Part shown: positions 45,484 through 57,645 of the stretch, one piece after another
Layout: each line of letters opens with the position of its first letter
How positions within the stretch are numbered: position 1 is the first letter of the stretch
The notes under the pieces: model-generated
What the model saw: the letters and a program-made list of their open reading frames with translations, nothing else
Database searches by the model: none
Told to the model about the DNA's origin: nothing
Position numbers and translations under genes: made by a program
Assembly (NCBI GenBank): GCA_000827495.1
Contig: KN817569.1
Location: 207,266-271,265, forward strand
Direction: 5' to 3'
Origin: Hypholoma sublateritium FD-334 SS-4
Taxonomy: Eukaryota; Basidiomycota; Agaricomycetes; Agaricales; Strophariaceae
DNA: 64,000 bases

Positions 45484-46550
45484 CGCGTGCCCCGCCTCGC
45501 GCGTCGTCGTCATCGCCGTGCCGCGCCGCCGTACCGTACTGTGCTGCCGCCCTGGGGCTGGACCGCGCGCGCCTGGCTGGCCATGGCACGCCGAGGCGCA
45601 GGGGCAGTGGGCGGCGACGGTGGTGGTGGTGGAGCGGACGGACGGACGGACGGACTGGTTGGCTGACTCTGACTGACTGGGTGGTTGGTAACGCGCACAC
45701 TATCCCGAGTGTCGGGCTTCGCTGCGCATGGGACTGGGCTGTAGGTTGTGTTTGTTTCTCTTCTCCGCACCGCCGGCGCCCGCGGCGCCTGCGTGCCTGT
45801 GGAGCTCGCGGGAGGGCGGGTGCGTACGTGGGCACACGTCGCGCGCTGGGGGCGGGGCACTTAGTATGGGGCTGCCGGGGTACTACTTGCGGATTTACAC
45901 GCTGGGCACGATATATCACGATATAGACGCGGGTACATGCATACGCACATTCATTCGTTCATTCATTCACATGCATACATATATATACGGTGGGCGGGGA
46001 GGGGGGTGTAGGATTGTGCATTTGGTTCTTGTAATTAACTTAATGTACTTTACGAGGCGGTGTACGCATTAGTGGTCTGCGAGGTGTGCGGTGGGGTTGT
46101 GTTTTCGATGAGATGGGGAAAAGGAGTAAAGATGAGTTGTGTAGAGTATGTTCATGCTATATGGGATAGAGAATTTACACCCTGCCGTTGTACATGAAAA
46201 AATATTATTACTGACTTAGAAAAATGAAAGTCGTAAACACTATACTACGGGCGCGTTGCGTCACTTAGTTCCCCGTGGCGCGGATGGCCTTGCGCAGCCT
46301 CTACATCAAGGTGGCCGCTTACTGTGCGCCAACGGCCAGTCGCCACCAGAGCTTGTGTAAGCTGACGCGCCGGCGCCAGATCTATCCGGGACGTCCATTG
46401 CATACACGCACTGGTCTCAAAGTGCTCAGGTTCCGAGCCGCGCTTGGCCTCGCCTGGCGCAGCACGAGCGCTAGATATGAAGCACTGCATTAGGGTTTGA
46501 GTAACTATACTAACTATCATAGCATGTCCAATAAACGTGTCCGATAATGT
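45484..46550. other. Intergenic region with simple repeats
   Basis: This 1.07 kb convergent region holds a GGAC tetranucleotide run near 45634-45653 and an ATTC/GTTC run near 45951-45968. No gene is recognisable. Confidence 0.5.
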
Positions 46551-48176
46551 TCACCATAGCGAGGAAAAAGGAGATAGCCGCGTCGCCGACGATGCACTCC
46601 TCGCCGTCGGCGCACTCTGCGCCGCGGACGACGTCGAATTCACGACATCCGCCGAGCACGACGTCAGACCCATCGTCACCATATCATTCCCCGCTTTAAT
46701 ATAGTAATAATCGCCTACAAAAGGAATAAACACAAGTAATCAGACACGCCACACCAACCTGCACACAACACGCACCGTACACGATCCCCGTGAGGAGGTT
46801 GCCCGCGGGCCAGTCGACCGTCCCGTTCGCGAGCAGGCTCTGCCAGGACGGGTCCCACGCCAGCGCGGTGATGTTCGCCAGGAGCTGCTGTGCGCTATCC
46901 GTCCACGTCTGGCGCGAAATGGCGTCGGTCTCCTGCGTCGCGAGCAGCAGCAGGCCGGTGGCGGCGATCGTCGCCGCGGACGAGTCGGCGGGGCGCGGCG
47001 GGGGCGTCAGCGGCGCGTTGAAGTCCCTGTGTTTTTTATGGTTGTCAGCGTTCGGCGGCACTGTGTGTAGCGGAGGGCGACGCACCAAGGAACGATGCCG
47101 TCTGCGGGCAGGGTGTCGAGAAAGTAGGTTGCGAGCCGGCGCGCAGTCGTGAGGTAGTTCGTGTCGTTCGTTCGCTTGTACACTGCAGCTCGCAAGATCA
47201 GCCAATGTACATTTGGGTGGGCTGAGACGCACTGTTCGCATAGCCGTAGATGCCCCATGCCTGCCCGCGCGACCACGTGCTGTTGTCCGCGAACCCCTGC
47301 GCCGTGCGCTTGCGGATGACGGCGCCAGTGGTCGAGTTGTACTCGACGACGTGCCATGTGGAGCCTGCGCGCCGGTTATAATTTATTCAGCGAGAGGTGG
47401 GGCGCGACGGACCGTCATCCCGGATGTGGTTCTTCATCGTCGTGTCGGCGTGCGTCGTCGCGATCGTGCGGAGCGTCGTGTTGCCCGTGAGGTCGGCAGA
47501 CTGGAAGAGCACCTCGAGGTTCATCATGTTGTCGATGATGACCTGCCTGTCCGTCAAGCTCCATCCTTCTGAGAGCAGATACACCACGCACCTGGAAGTC
47601 CGTTGGGTCCGCTGTATCCCAGCTCCGCGTGCACCCCACAATAGGGTCGAAGCGCGCGGCGAGCATCGTCGCGAAGTTGTTGATCGCAGCCACCGCCGTC
47701 GCGTTCTGCGGGTTCCTGCAGCAGCACCATATAAGCCATCAGCCCCCCTGCGCTCCACAGGCCACGCACACAAGCAGCTCCTCGACGAACGGAAAACTGA
47801 TGAATCCAACATCATGTCCGATCCCATCGCTTGCGTTGAGGTTCAGCAATCCATTACCGGCGCTGCGTGCAAGCCCAAGCCAATCCGCCGTCCCGAGCGC
47901 ATTCGCCGGGGTGGAGCCGCACAGGCGCTGCCGCGTGTCGAGCGCGTAGCCCGTCGCAGGGAAGAAGCCGGATGTCCAGGTGTTGGGGACGAAGTACTGC
48001 CAAGCACCCGCGGTGGTGTCGGTGTACTGCGGGTACTGGATGGGATTCGGAAGGGCACCGAAGGTGGCGGCGACTTTGATTGGGATGGACGACGAGAAGA
48101 GCTGCTCTGGGAGGGCGCCGCCGAGCTGGGCGAGGAGAGAGAGGTACAGGCCGGTCGTGAGCATGTTGCGCAGCAT
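46551..48176 (-). CDS. Secreted six-hairpin glycosidase, GH88 type
   Basis: This is a secreted enzyme of the alpha/alpha six-barrel type that I associate with GH88, unsaturated glucuronyl hydrolases that remove 4,5-unsaturated uronic acids from oligosaccharides. Seven exons, 48176-47770, 47715-47592, 47542-47413, 47364-47233, 47182-47086, 47026-46776 and 46714-46551, give 434 residues. A signal peptide (MLRNMLTTGLYLSLLAQLGG) is present. Landmarks are TWTSGFFPATGYAL, GHDVGFISFPF, GCTRSWDTADPTDFQ, NMMNLEVLF, DNSTWSRGQAWGIYGYAN, DGIVPWDFNAP and YYYIKAGNDMVTMGL. The C-terminal ~30 residues after GLTSC are a Ser/Ala/Thr-rich tail ending SPFSSLW, which is unusual. Role in pectin or glycosaminoglycan-like polymer breakdown is inferred from the family. 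Confidence 0.82.
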
Positions 48177-48976
48177 GCTTGAGGGTGACGGGTGCGTTCG
48201 CCTGGACAAGGGAGCTAGACTGTTCGGCTCGCGAGGCCTTTTATGCAATCGACATGAGTGTGTTATTTAAGTTTTGTCCGACCGCTTCCGTCACGGGACG
48301 TTCCTCCTGCTTCGGAGGTGGCCCGGAATCCCAGGTGGACAGAACCGCGAATATGAAACGATTGCTTATTGCTGCGATGCATGTGGCGTGGTGCTGAGTT
48401 TTGTTGTGACTGAAGTGGTTCTTGGAGGGTTCTCAGAGGAAGCACCATCAGGTGATAGCTCAGAAGGTTAGGAAACAAGCGTTCTTAAAATCCGGAGGAA
48501 CTCCAAGGTGGTCTCCACGTTCTCATTTATTTGCTTGAGTGCTCGTGACTGGCTAACGGGAGTGGTATTGGTGTAAAATAACCAATTCGCCAGCGACTCA
48601 AGCAGCACTTACTCCGAAAAGTACAACCTTGAAGGCTGGGGCAAGGCTGGGGAGGTTCCATGCCAGTTTAAGTTTGTTCGCACGACGCAAATTGCTCTTC
48701 CGCAATGCTTGGGCAGAAAACGAGAAAACAATCACGATATTCGCATTCAAGACGCCAGTGTACGAGAACGTAAGTTGCCGCGGCCAACTTGGGGCACAGC
48801 GGGCGATAGATCATGATAGTCACGGTGACGGCGGGCGCAGCGAGGCGCAGTTATCAATTGTTTGGTTTCGGCGTGCGCAGTACACAGTCCATCCGCGTCC
48901 CTCAGGCCCAGCAGCGTTTCCTTCCTCCACCACACCACACAGCACTCTCTATTCCTTTTTTCACGAATACTAGACG
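48177..48976. promoter_or_regulatory. Divergent intergenic region between GH88 and VPS1
   Basis: This 800 bp region separates two divergently transcribed genes and must hold both promoters. I see no gene or clear TATA element in it. Confidence 0.45.
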
Positions 48977-51687
48977 ATGGCTTCAGGAACCGCTGGTCTC
49001 GGCACAGAGATCGTCAGCGTAATCAACAAACTCCAGGATGTCTTTACATCAATTGGCTCGGGGCCAGGGGGGCAGGCCGGCATTGACCTGCCTCAAATTT
49101 GCGTGCTCGGCAGTCAGAGCAGCGGGAAGAGTAGTGTTTTAGAGGTGCGTCGCTGCCAGATCTGGACTGGGAGGCTTGGTTGCTGACGCTATCTGCGCGC
49201 AGAATATCGTCGGTCGGGATTTCCTGCCTCGTGGTACTGGTATTGTGACGCGGCGTCCATTGGTATGATGTGCATTTCCTCCTGCCAAAGCGCCCGCTCA
49301 TACTAGCTAGGTACTCCAATTAATCAACAGGGCTGCACAGGCCGGTGGTAGGTGCACTTGGCTGTTGGACATACTTCCGCTGACCGTTCGTCTCCTGTCC
49401 CGCAGCTAACGGCGTCGACAAAACAGCCGACAAAGCCGCCAACGCCGACGAGTGGGGCGAGTTCCTCCATCTCCCCGGCGAGAAGTTCTACGACTTCCAC
49501 AAGATTCGCGATGAGATCGTGCGCGACACCGAGGCCAAGACAGGCAAGAACGCAGGCATCTCGCCGCAGCCCATTAATCTGCGCATATACTCCCCGAATG
49601 TGCTCACGCTGACGCTCGTCGATCTGCCTGGGTTGACAAAAGTCCCCGTTGGTGACCAGCCCCGCGACATAGAGAAGCAGATCCGCGAAATGTTGACGAA
49701 ATATATCTCAAAACCCGCTTGCATCATCCTTGCGGTTACAGCTGCGAACACGGATTTGGCGAACTCTGATGGGCTGAAGATGGCGCGTGAAGTTGATCCC
49801 GAGGGTACAAGGACCATCGGTGTCTTGACGAAAGTCGATCTAATGTATGTGTTGTGTCTGGCTGCGTCCCTCTTTTACCGACAAAACTCTGCACAGGGAC
49901 AAGGGCACGGACGTCGTTGATATTTTGGCAGGCCGTATTATCCCTCTGCGTCTTGGATACGTTCCAGTTGTCAACAGAGGCCAGCGCGATATCGAGAACG
50001 GCAAGCCGATCAGCTCTGCCCTCGAAAATGAGCGCGATTTCTTCGAAAACCATCCCTCATATAGAAGCAAGGCAACATTCTGTGGTACCCCATTCCTCGC
50101 TAGAAAGCTCAACATGGTCAATATCTCGGTGCTCTTATGATGCTATTCTTGCTAACGTTTAATCCAGATCCTTATGCACCACATTCGTGCAACTCTGCCG
50201 GACATCAAGTCCCGCATCTCGAAGAATCTTGCGACATACCAATCAGAGCTGCAGACTCTTGGTGGCGGCATGGGCGAAGCCAACTCCGGCAACATCGTTC
50301 TTTCTGTCATAACGGAGTTCACGTCCGAATTCCGGACGACCATTGACGGTAACACCAACGACCTCTCCTTGAACGAGTTATCTGGAGGAGCCAGAATCTC
50401 ATTTGTGTTCCACGAACTGTTCAACAACGGTGTCAAGACCATTGATCCCTTCGACCAAGTGAAGGACGGTGATATCCGGACGATCTTGTACAACTCTTCC
50501 GTGAGTTGACTTCGAAAGGTTTGTGCACTGTGCCTTGTGCTTAACTGCGAGTCGAATAGGGCTCTACACCGGCGCTCTTTGTCGGCACGGCTGCATTTGA
50601 GGTTATCGTGAAGCAGCAAATCAAGCGCCTGGAGGACCCAGCCATCAAATGTTGTCAACTGGTGTACGACGAGCTGATCAGAATCCTTGGGCAGCTCCTT
50701 GCCAAAGTCGTACGTCCATCTATTTTGTGGTTGCTGCAGCATGGGATACTTACCTCTGCCATAGCAAGCATTCCGTCGGTACCCCGCGCTGCGAGAGCGC
50801 TTCAACGCCGTTGTTGTCAACTTCTTCAAGCAAGCGATGAACCCCACTTTGAAATTGGTCCAAGATATGGTTGCGTACGTACACAGTGCCCCTCTATTTA
50901 TGCTTAATGCTGAGTTGTCGCAGCATGCAAGCTTGTTACGTCAACACCACACATCCCGATTTCATTGGCGGTCACAAGGTCGGATAAACGCGAAATCATA
51001 GTCTGCTTTGACTTTATACTCATGGTTATTGCGATGAACACAGGCAACTGCAATCGTCAGCGATCGTCTCACCGCCAACAAGCCACCAACACCCGCTAAT
51101 GACCCCAAGAATCCTCGGTCGTCGATAAACAACAACAAGGACCTGGACGTCGATGCCAAGCAGGAGCAGAGCTTCTTCGGCTCGTTCTTTACGCCCAAGA
51201 CGGGCCCAAAGAAGCAGGGCGTCGCCGCGATGGAGGCCCCCCCACCCAACATCCGCCCGCAGAACGCTCTCAACGACCGCGAGACGATGGAGACGGAGGT
51301 CATCAGTGCGTGTTGCCCGTTATGACGCAACTATATACTAATCCGGTGGGCGTGCCGCACAGAGCTGCTGATCCACTCGTACTTCAACATCGTGAAGCGC
51401 GAGATGATTGACATGGTGCCGAAGGCGATCTCGCTGACGCTCGTTAGCTTCTCGAAGGAGAACCTGCAGCGCGAGCTGCTGCAGGAGCTGTACAAGCCCG
51501 AGGTGCTCGACGAGCTGCTGAAGGAGAGCGACTTTGTCGTAGGGCGGAGGAAGGAGCTGCAGACGATGGTGCAGGCGCTCAACAAGGCGGAGGAGTACGT
51601 CATTTCTTCATATGTCGCTGTTATATATAACCTGTTGCTAACATGCCTCTCATTGTTTGCGTCATTAGGATTGTGGCCGGCGTATAA
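48977..51687 (+). CDS. VPS1: VPS1 dynamin-like GTPase
   Basis: VPS1 is a large self-assembling GTPase that cuts vesicles in vacuolar protein sorting and takes part in peroxisome and endosome fission. Twelve exons give 693 residues: 48977-49144, 49203-49262, 49311-49344, 49406-49844, 49897-50116, 50168-50500, 50560-50709, 50765-50874, 50924-50978, 51044-51305, 51363-51594 and 51669-51687. GTPase motifs are [15 protein letters not shown] (P-loop), [13 protein letters not shown] (switch 1), [16 protein letters not shown] (switch 2) and [14 protein letters not shown]. The middle domain and the GTPase effector domain ([19 protein letters not shown]) follow, with a variable Lys/Asn/Pro-rich insert between them and no PH domain, as expected. 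The last exon encodes only the final residues, IVAGV. Length matches yeast Vps1 closely. Confidence 0.96.
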
Positions 51688-53580
51688 GCAACGCCTTTTC
51701 GCCCCGGCTTTACCTCTTTCTCGCCTTCTGCTTTTCTTGGCCCATTGCACCCGCACCCCACCACATGCTCTCCCCACCTTTCATTCTCCAGCGCTTCACA
51801 CACTTTCACACATCTCGTTATCTCAGGTGTGGTAATCTCATTACGTCTACATTTCAGGTACTGTAAATACCCTCTATACATGTTCACGTCGGATACTTCC
51901 ATTAAATCTATTTTCTTTCCAACTACTCACCCCTGGTGAGCACCGCGGACGCCGTCGCTTCGCGGGGAAGCTTTCAAGTCTGCGCTTATGCGCAAACATA
52001 GGGAATCACGCGGCACGGCAGGACATGGCGTACTGACTCACTTCGACTCATAACCCGAGTATACGTACCTGTAGGTACGTAATAATGCTCTCATACAACC
52101 TGCGGAAGCCTGCGGACAGCGCCCGGAACATCCTGGTGCACCGCTTCATACCGTATAGGGTTTTTAAATAGAAAGAATACACGGTTGCGTATGTAGATTG
52201 ATAAGGCGGCGTTGAGAAGATATTCGACCGAGGACAAGTGGGAATGCATACAAGGCGATTTCTCCGAGTGTGTATGTAAATCTTTGCTAGTGATTTAACG
52301 CTATCGATGGGGCTGCACAGCAAGGCTCGGGCGCGCTCGGGCAGACAATGTCGCGAGTAATTTTAGCGCCCATGATCAGATTCTGTTGCGTGATTGATGG
52401 ATGGCCAACGGGTGGGATAATTAGCTAGCCGTGATATCGCGTCTCAGCAAAGGCTGAAGGAACCTTGTTTATTCTCGCTCGACAAGTACATATTACGACA
52501 TGAGGCTGGCCTGTCCGGAACTGGGTGCACGGCTGGAGAGATACGGAGAGACAGGCAACAGCAGACAGGCGTGCAGCGCACCACGCCGCCGCGTGTGGGC
52601 GCGCGATCGCGTCGGAGAGAAGCCTAGAGAAGCCACAAAAAGATGTCAGTGTGATAACCACCAGCGCCTACCTGTGATATGATGTGCACACCCCCGGCAA
52701 CCGATCAGCGAGTGATATCTTATCGATGCGGATGTCAGGAGGCGCAACATGATTAATGACATTGGTGGGTGCTTAGCTTGGGAAAGTCGCACCTGATATA
52801 GCGTGGAATGCAGCGCGAAAGCGGGGAATGGAAGCCGGTAGCTGCGGCGATAGTACTTGGGTGGCAGTTCGTCAAAGAGAGCTGGAGACAACGCACAGAC
52901 GCCTGCAGGGAGGGCGCGATTTTTAGAACAAAGGAAACAAAGCGCAAGAACAACAGCAGGAGGATGAAAGCGTAGATGAAAGGAGTTGCGAAAAGAAGAA
53001 TGACCAATCAGCGATGTAGGCGGGCACGTGCTGCCACATTCAAGACCCGCCCACTGTACGTTCCCATTGGTCCTGGTGCCCGAAATAGATCGAAAAAAAG
53101 TGGAGACGATGGCCAGTGCTATTGGCTAGCCTGGAGGTCTAAAATACTGCAATGCAGGCATGGTGCGAGAGCACAGTGCAGAGAAATGGGAGCGGAGGGA
53201 TGGTGGAAGTTCTAGTTCAAGGGGATAGTTATCAGGCTGATAGGGGTTGTCAGGGCGGTTGCCACCCAGACGTGGCAGAGATTGAGGAATTCAAGGGGCT
53301 CTTGCATGTTTTCGAGGCTGGGGCCGGAGCTCTAAGACCAGAAAGCACCTCTGAGGCCAACAGCGAGAAGAGAGGAGGGAGCAAAGACGGAGGGGCGATG
53401 TGTGGCGAGAGCGGCGGTGGACACCTCGAGGATGCAAAGCAAGAGGAGTTACGTAACGGGTGACTGACTCGGATGGCGGAGTTTGAAAATTGAGACGTAT
53501 ATAAGGGCGCAGTTCGCTGTTCGAAATCCCCCTCTTTGCCCCCCACCCAAACATTCCCACGCCCAATTTTTTTGTTGAAC
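51688..53580. promoter_or_regulatory. Intergenic region with CCAAT boxes and the TBP promoter
   Basis: This 1.9 kb region contains three CCAAT-type motifs (CCAAT near 53004, ATTGG near 53073, ATTGG near 53118) and TATATAAG at 53498-53505, 76-83 nt before the TBP start codon. A minus-strand frame around 52646-52891 (SPALFDELPPKYYRRSY) looks faintly protein-like, but I cannot build a gene from it. Confidence 0.5.
53498..53505 (+). promoter_or_regulatory. TATA box of the TATA-binding protein gene
   Basis: TATATAAG stands at a normal distance for a TATA box, about 80 nt upstream of the TBP start codon. Self-recognition by its own product is possible. Confidence 0.65.
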
Positions 53581-54777
53581 ATGTCTTTCGCGTTGCCCGC
53601 CCGTCAGATTACCTTTGGCCGCACCAACGCGAGCCAGCAACAGCAGCCGTACCAGTATCAGCAGCCCCAGCAGCAGCAGCATGGCGGCCTCGCCCTCCCT
53701 GGCGGCGCTACCTTCATCCAACCTCAGCAGCCCACCGGCCTCTCCCTCCCCGGGCCCTCCCCATTGTCCAACTCTTACGTCAACCCCCAGACTAAGACTC
53801 TCAATGCTCCTGTCACTGCTGCGACTACCGCGGGCAACGCTGTCGCTGGCCCGTCGACGCCGCCCGCGACGCAGGTCCCTGCCACCCCCGTCGCGCTGAC
53901 CCTCGAGCAACAGCACATCACCGCTGTCGAAGGCATCGTGCCTACCCTCCAAAATATCGTCGCGACAGTCAACCTCGACTGTCGTCTCGACCTAAAGACC
54001 ATCGCCCTCCACGCCAGGAACGCGGAATACAATCCCAAGGTTGGTACACACATTCTTATCTGACACGCGACATGTCGAACTGTTGTTGTTTGTTCGCGTG
54101 TCTAGCGTTTTGCAGCTGTCATCATGCGCATTCGTGATCCGAAGACCACCGCCCTGATCTTCGCTTCGGGGAAGATGGTCGTCACGGGTGCCAAGTCCGA
54201 AGACGATTCGCGTCTCGCGTCGCGCAAGTACGCGCGTATCGTCCAGAAACTCGGCTTCGACGCGAAGTTTTCCGAGTTCAAAATCCAGAACATCGTGGGC
54301 AGTTGCGACGTCAAGTTCCCCATTCGCTTGGAGGGACTCGCGTACAGCCACGGACAGTTCAGCAGCTATGAGCCTGAGGTGTGTATACCGGTGCAAATAA
54401 TTTGCATGTATCTCATCCGCTTGATAGCTCTTCCCTGGCCTCATCTATCGCATGATCAAGCCAAAGGTCGTCTTGCTCATCTTCGTCTCCGGCAAAATTG
54501 TCTTGACTGGTGCAAAAGTTAGTACCCCTGTTTCATATACCGTTCAAAGACATCGCCTTGCCACATATTCTTCACTACGTTGGTCTCCGGGCTAGCGTAG
54601 TCGTTGAAGGCTCCGTGATGTCTTTCGGGGCTTAATATGCCCCTGTTTGGATCCAGTGGACTCGGTTCGAATCCATCCGCTGACCTTGCATTTTCTCTCG
54701 ACCTTCAGGTCAGGGAAGAGATCTACACCGCGTTCAACACCATATACACCGTGTTGTGCGAGTTCCGTAAACCTTGA
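53581..54777 (+). CDS. SPT15: TATA-binding protein
   Basis: TBP is the DNA-binding core of TFIID and is used by all three nuclear RNA polymerases. Four exons, 53581-54039, 54106-54378, 54428-54517 and 54709-54777, give 296 residues. The N-terminal ~115 residues are Gln/Pro/Thr-rich and variable. The saddle core starts at [20 protein letters not shown] and contains the two repeats with [79 protein letters not shown] and [20 protein letters not shown]. The third intron is 191 nt, longer than the rest. The protein ends CEFRKP, as in most fungi. It has its own TATA box. Confidence 0.97.
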
Positions 54778-55635
54778 TGTCGCTCTCTTCATCATGTCTT
54801 CCCACCCCCCTCCTCCGCCGGCCTCGTCGCGCCACCCTTATTGTCGCATCGCTTTCGGACACGAATGTCATCGGGCACCGCACGAGGTCGGAACACACGG
54901 AGAAGGCCATACATAAAAAAAATGTCCGGAAGAGCCTGGATTGTAGTGCACGTCCGCTTTTCCGCTTTTTCGATCCCTTTTCGCCTTGTTAATTTTTCGC
55001 GTTTGGGTTTCTTGACATTACGATAATCTTATAACACACATTGTTTCTTCTCTCTTACACGCATTCACCATCATCCCCCCACCCATCCAAGGACTGCAAA
55101 ACGCCATATACATATAATCACATTCATAACGCCGTACATACATGCATACATTCTGTACATACATAGCACCCATCAATATAGTGCCATTCATCCCAAATTC
55201 ACCCTCAAGTTCTTGGAGATGATTTTTTTTCTTCATAACGTACATACTTGATGAATACAAACAATTATGATCTATCTGACAGAATGACGACGTTCGCATG
55301 CTTGATTCGGACGCGGTCACGATGTGTCGTCTGCGCGCGTCGTCGGAGTTGATTCTGACTCTTGAGTCTTGGGCATGGATCTTCAAGCTTCACCAGCAGC
55401 ACCCGCTATGATGCATGCTCCTTTCCCAGAATCGATGTCGGATGAACACTGAAACTTCTGGAAATGGGCCTCTAAGGAGTGACTAGGCGCCTTCGCAATC
55501 CAGCGCGCACCATAAACACCGGAAGGTTTCACGCAGATGTCCCACCTTCCTCACCTCTTGCCTGTCTTTCCCATTCCGAGCAGGCCTCACTTCTTTTTTG
55601 CTTGTTAACTCCCTGGTCTGGCACCCCGCTCGAAA
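54778..55635. other. Intergenic region
   Basis: This 858 bp region contains a CATA/TACA-rich stretch at about 55100-55170. The right part, with pyrimidine-rich blocks around 55540-55620, is the likely promoter of the GH5 gene. I see no gene. Confidence 0.45.
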
Positions 55636-57645
55636 ATGGTCAACATCGCGACGCTCTCCGCCCTGTTCGCGTACGACTTGAAGTCGGTCGCCTACAAGCC
55701 CATACCAGGTGCGAACGCGTCCGCGCTGATGTCGCGGCCGGGAGTCGACTTCTCCCAGGGCGCAACTGGGTCAGTGGTCCAAGCCCCGGCGGTTGCGTAT
55801 GCGACGGACCACCTGCCTGACAGCGCCCAGGGCGGTGACGCGTCCGACCCGGCGTCGACGTCAGGCAACACCACGGCATCGTCGGGGGCCTCGTGCGTCC
55901 CAGAGCCATATTCCGCGCCCCCGGTTGAGGACCAGACGTTCGATCCGTACGACCAGACGACGAGCAATGTATTTCGCTATAGGCAGCAGGCCTCGGTGAA
56001 CCTAGGCTCATGGTGCGTCCCTTTGTTCTTCAAATCGCAGTCGCGGCAGATGGTGATACTTTAGCGCGGGCAGGTTCGTGCACGAGAAATGGATGACGCC
56101 CTCCGTGTTCAAATGCGCCGCGGGTGCTCAGGCATCTGAGCTGGACATCGCGAGTGGGTGGGGGTCCGTCGCCGGCGCGCAGGCCGTGCTGGAGCGTCAC
56201 TGGGACACATTCATCACTGAGAGCGATTTCAATTACCTTGCCAGCATCGGGATCAACACCGTGCGCCTGCCGATCGGGTATTGGACGCTCGGGCCCAACT
56301 TTACGGCGGGGACGGCGTTCGAGGACGTGGGGCAGGCGTATGCCAACAGCTGGCCGCGCGTCTTGCGCGCGATCAACCAGGCGGCCCACGCAAACATCGG
56401 TGTGCTGCTCGACTTGCACGGCGCGGTGGGGAGCCAGAATGGGCAACCGCACTCGGGGATCTCGGACGGGCAGACACAGCTGTTTGCCATCCCAGAAAAT
56501 ATGGACAAGACAATCGCGGCGCTCGAGTATGTCGCGGGACAGCTCCAGTCCGTGAACAACGTCGTCGGCATCCAGATACTGAATGAACCCACGTATGGCA
56601 CAGGGCTGGAAGATTTTTGTAGGCATACTCTTATGCTTTTGTAAAATTAACTTGGCTGATGCATGTTCAAGATACACGAACGATCGAAGCATTGCGAGCT
56701 ACAGGCCCGAACGCGGAGGATATGCCCCTGTACATGCACGACGGCTTTCAAAGTGACAAATTTTCGCCGTTTATCGCTAATAGGACGGACTTCGTCGTCC
56801 AAGACCACCACTCATACTTTGTCTTTACACCCGCGGACCAAGCGGAATCGGCCACGCAGCACACGAACGACGTCAACAATACGATTTCGCCGGCGCTGCT
56901 CAACACGTCGAAGCAGGACCGCCGCAATTTAATTGTCGGCGAATGGTCGTGCGCGCTCTCGCCGCAGAGCGTGGAGTCCGACGGCGACGCGACGCAGGTC
57001 CGGAAACAATTCTGCACGAAGCAGATGCAGGCGTACGAAGCAGATGCCGCTGGCTGGTCCTTTTGGTGTGCGTCTTAATATTCTCCGCCGTTTCACTGTC
57101 GGAGTGACTGAGCCACTCGATTAATAGCATACATGAAAGAGGATTGCGACAACGACCCAGGGTGGTGCTTCAAAGCGGCGGTGGGGAAAAGTCTGCCGCA
57201 TGATTTCTACACGCTCAGAAAGTCAGCTGCGAAGGACGCGTCGCTCAACGCCACAGACGTCTCTGACAGTGACAACCTCATAATGCCAACGATCTCGAAG
57301 GACATACTGAACCTGATCGGACGCCCTAGGCCGCAGGCGATGGCGCCACTGCCGAACCTCGCGCACCGCTTCGCGGCGATCCGCGCGCGCAGAGACGCGG
57401 ACCCTACCTCCAGCGGGCATGCCGCGGCGGTGAACGCGTCGACGTCGCGCGGATACACAGACGGGATGACGACGGCGAAGGTGTTCGCGGACAAGGAGTC
57501 CCGGCTAGGCTTTACTGGACAGTTCATCTTGGACGCGATCAAGGTTGCGGGGCCTGAGCAGATCCCGCAGAGCACGCAACACGCGTACCGTGATGGGTTT
57601 TTGCAGGGGCTCAAAGAGGGCGAGCGGGTTGCAAAAGAAAGCTGA
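55636..57645 (+). CDS. GH5 exo-beta-1,3-glucanase (GH5 subfamily 9 type)
   Basis: This glycosidase of the yeast Exg1/Spr1 type cleaves glucose from beta-1,3-glucan and helps remodel the fungal wall. Four exons, 55636-56012, 56074-56618, 56672-57067 and 57128-57645, give 611 residues. Landmarks are VNLGSWFVHEKWMTPSVF, SDFNYLASIGINTVRLPIGY, VLLDLHGAVGSQNGQPHSG, VGIQILNEPTYG (acid/base Glu), DHHSYFVF and LIVGEWSCAL (nucleophile Glu). Instead of a classical signal peptide the N-terminus reads MVNIATLSALFAYDLKSVAY followed by a ~90 residue Ser/Ala/Thr-rich stretch. A ~170 residue C-terminal extension, partly charged (FLQGLKEGERVAKES), follows the catalytic domain. Both features suggest a non-classical or intracellular route, which is inference. 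Confidence 0.88.

Noticed and set aside
54590..54673. A-box-like TAGCGTAGTCG and perfect B-box-like GGTTCGAATCC inside the third TBP intron, suggesting a tRNA gene
   Set aside because: The acceptor, D and T stems do not pair: only two of five T-stem pairs form and the 5' and 3' acceptor strands are not complementary. The spacing is also unusual. I keep it as a chance match.
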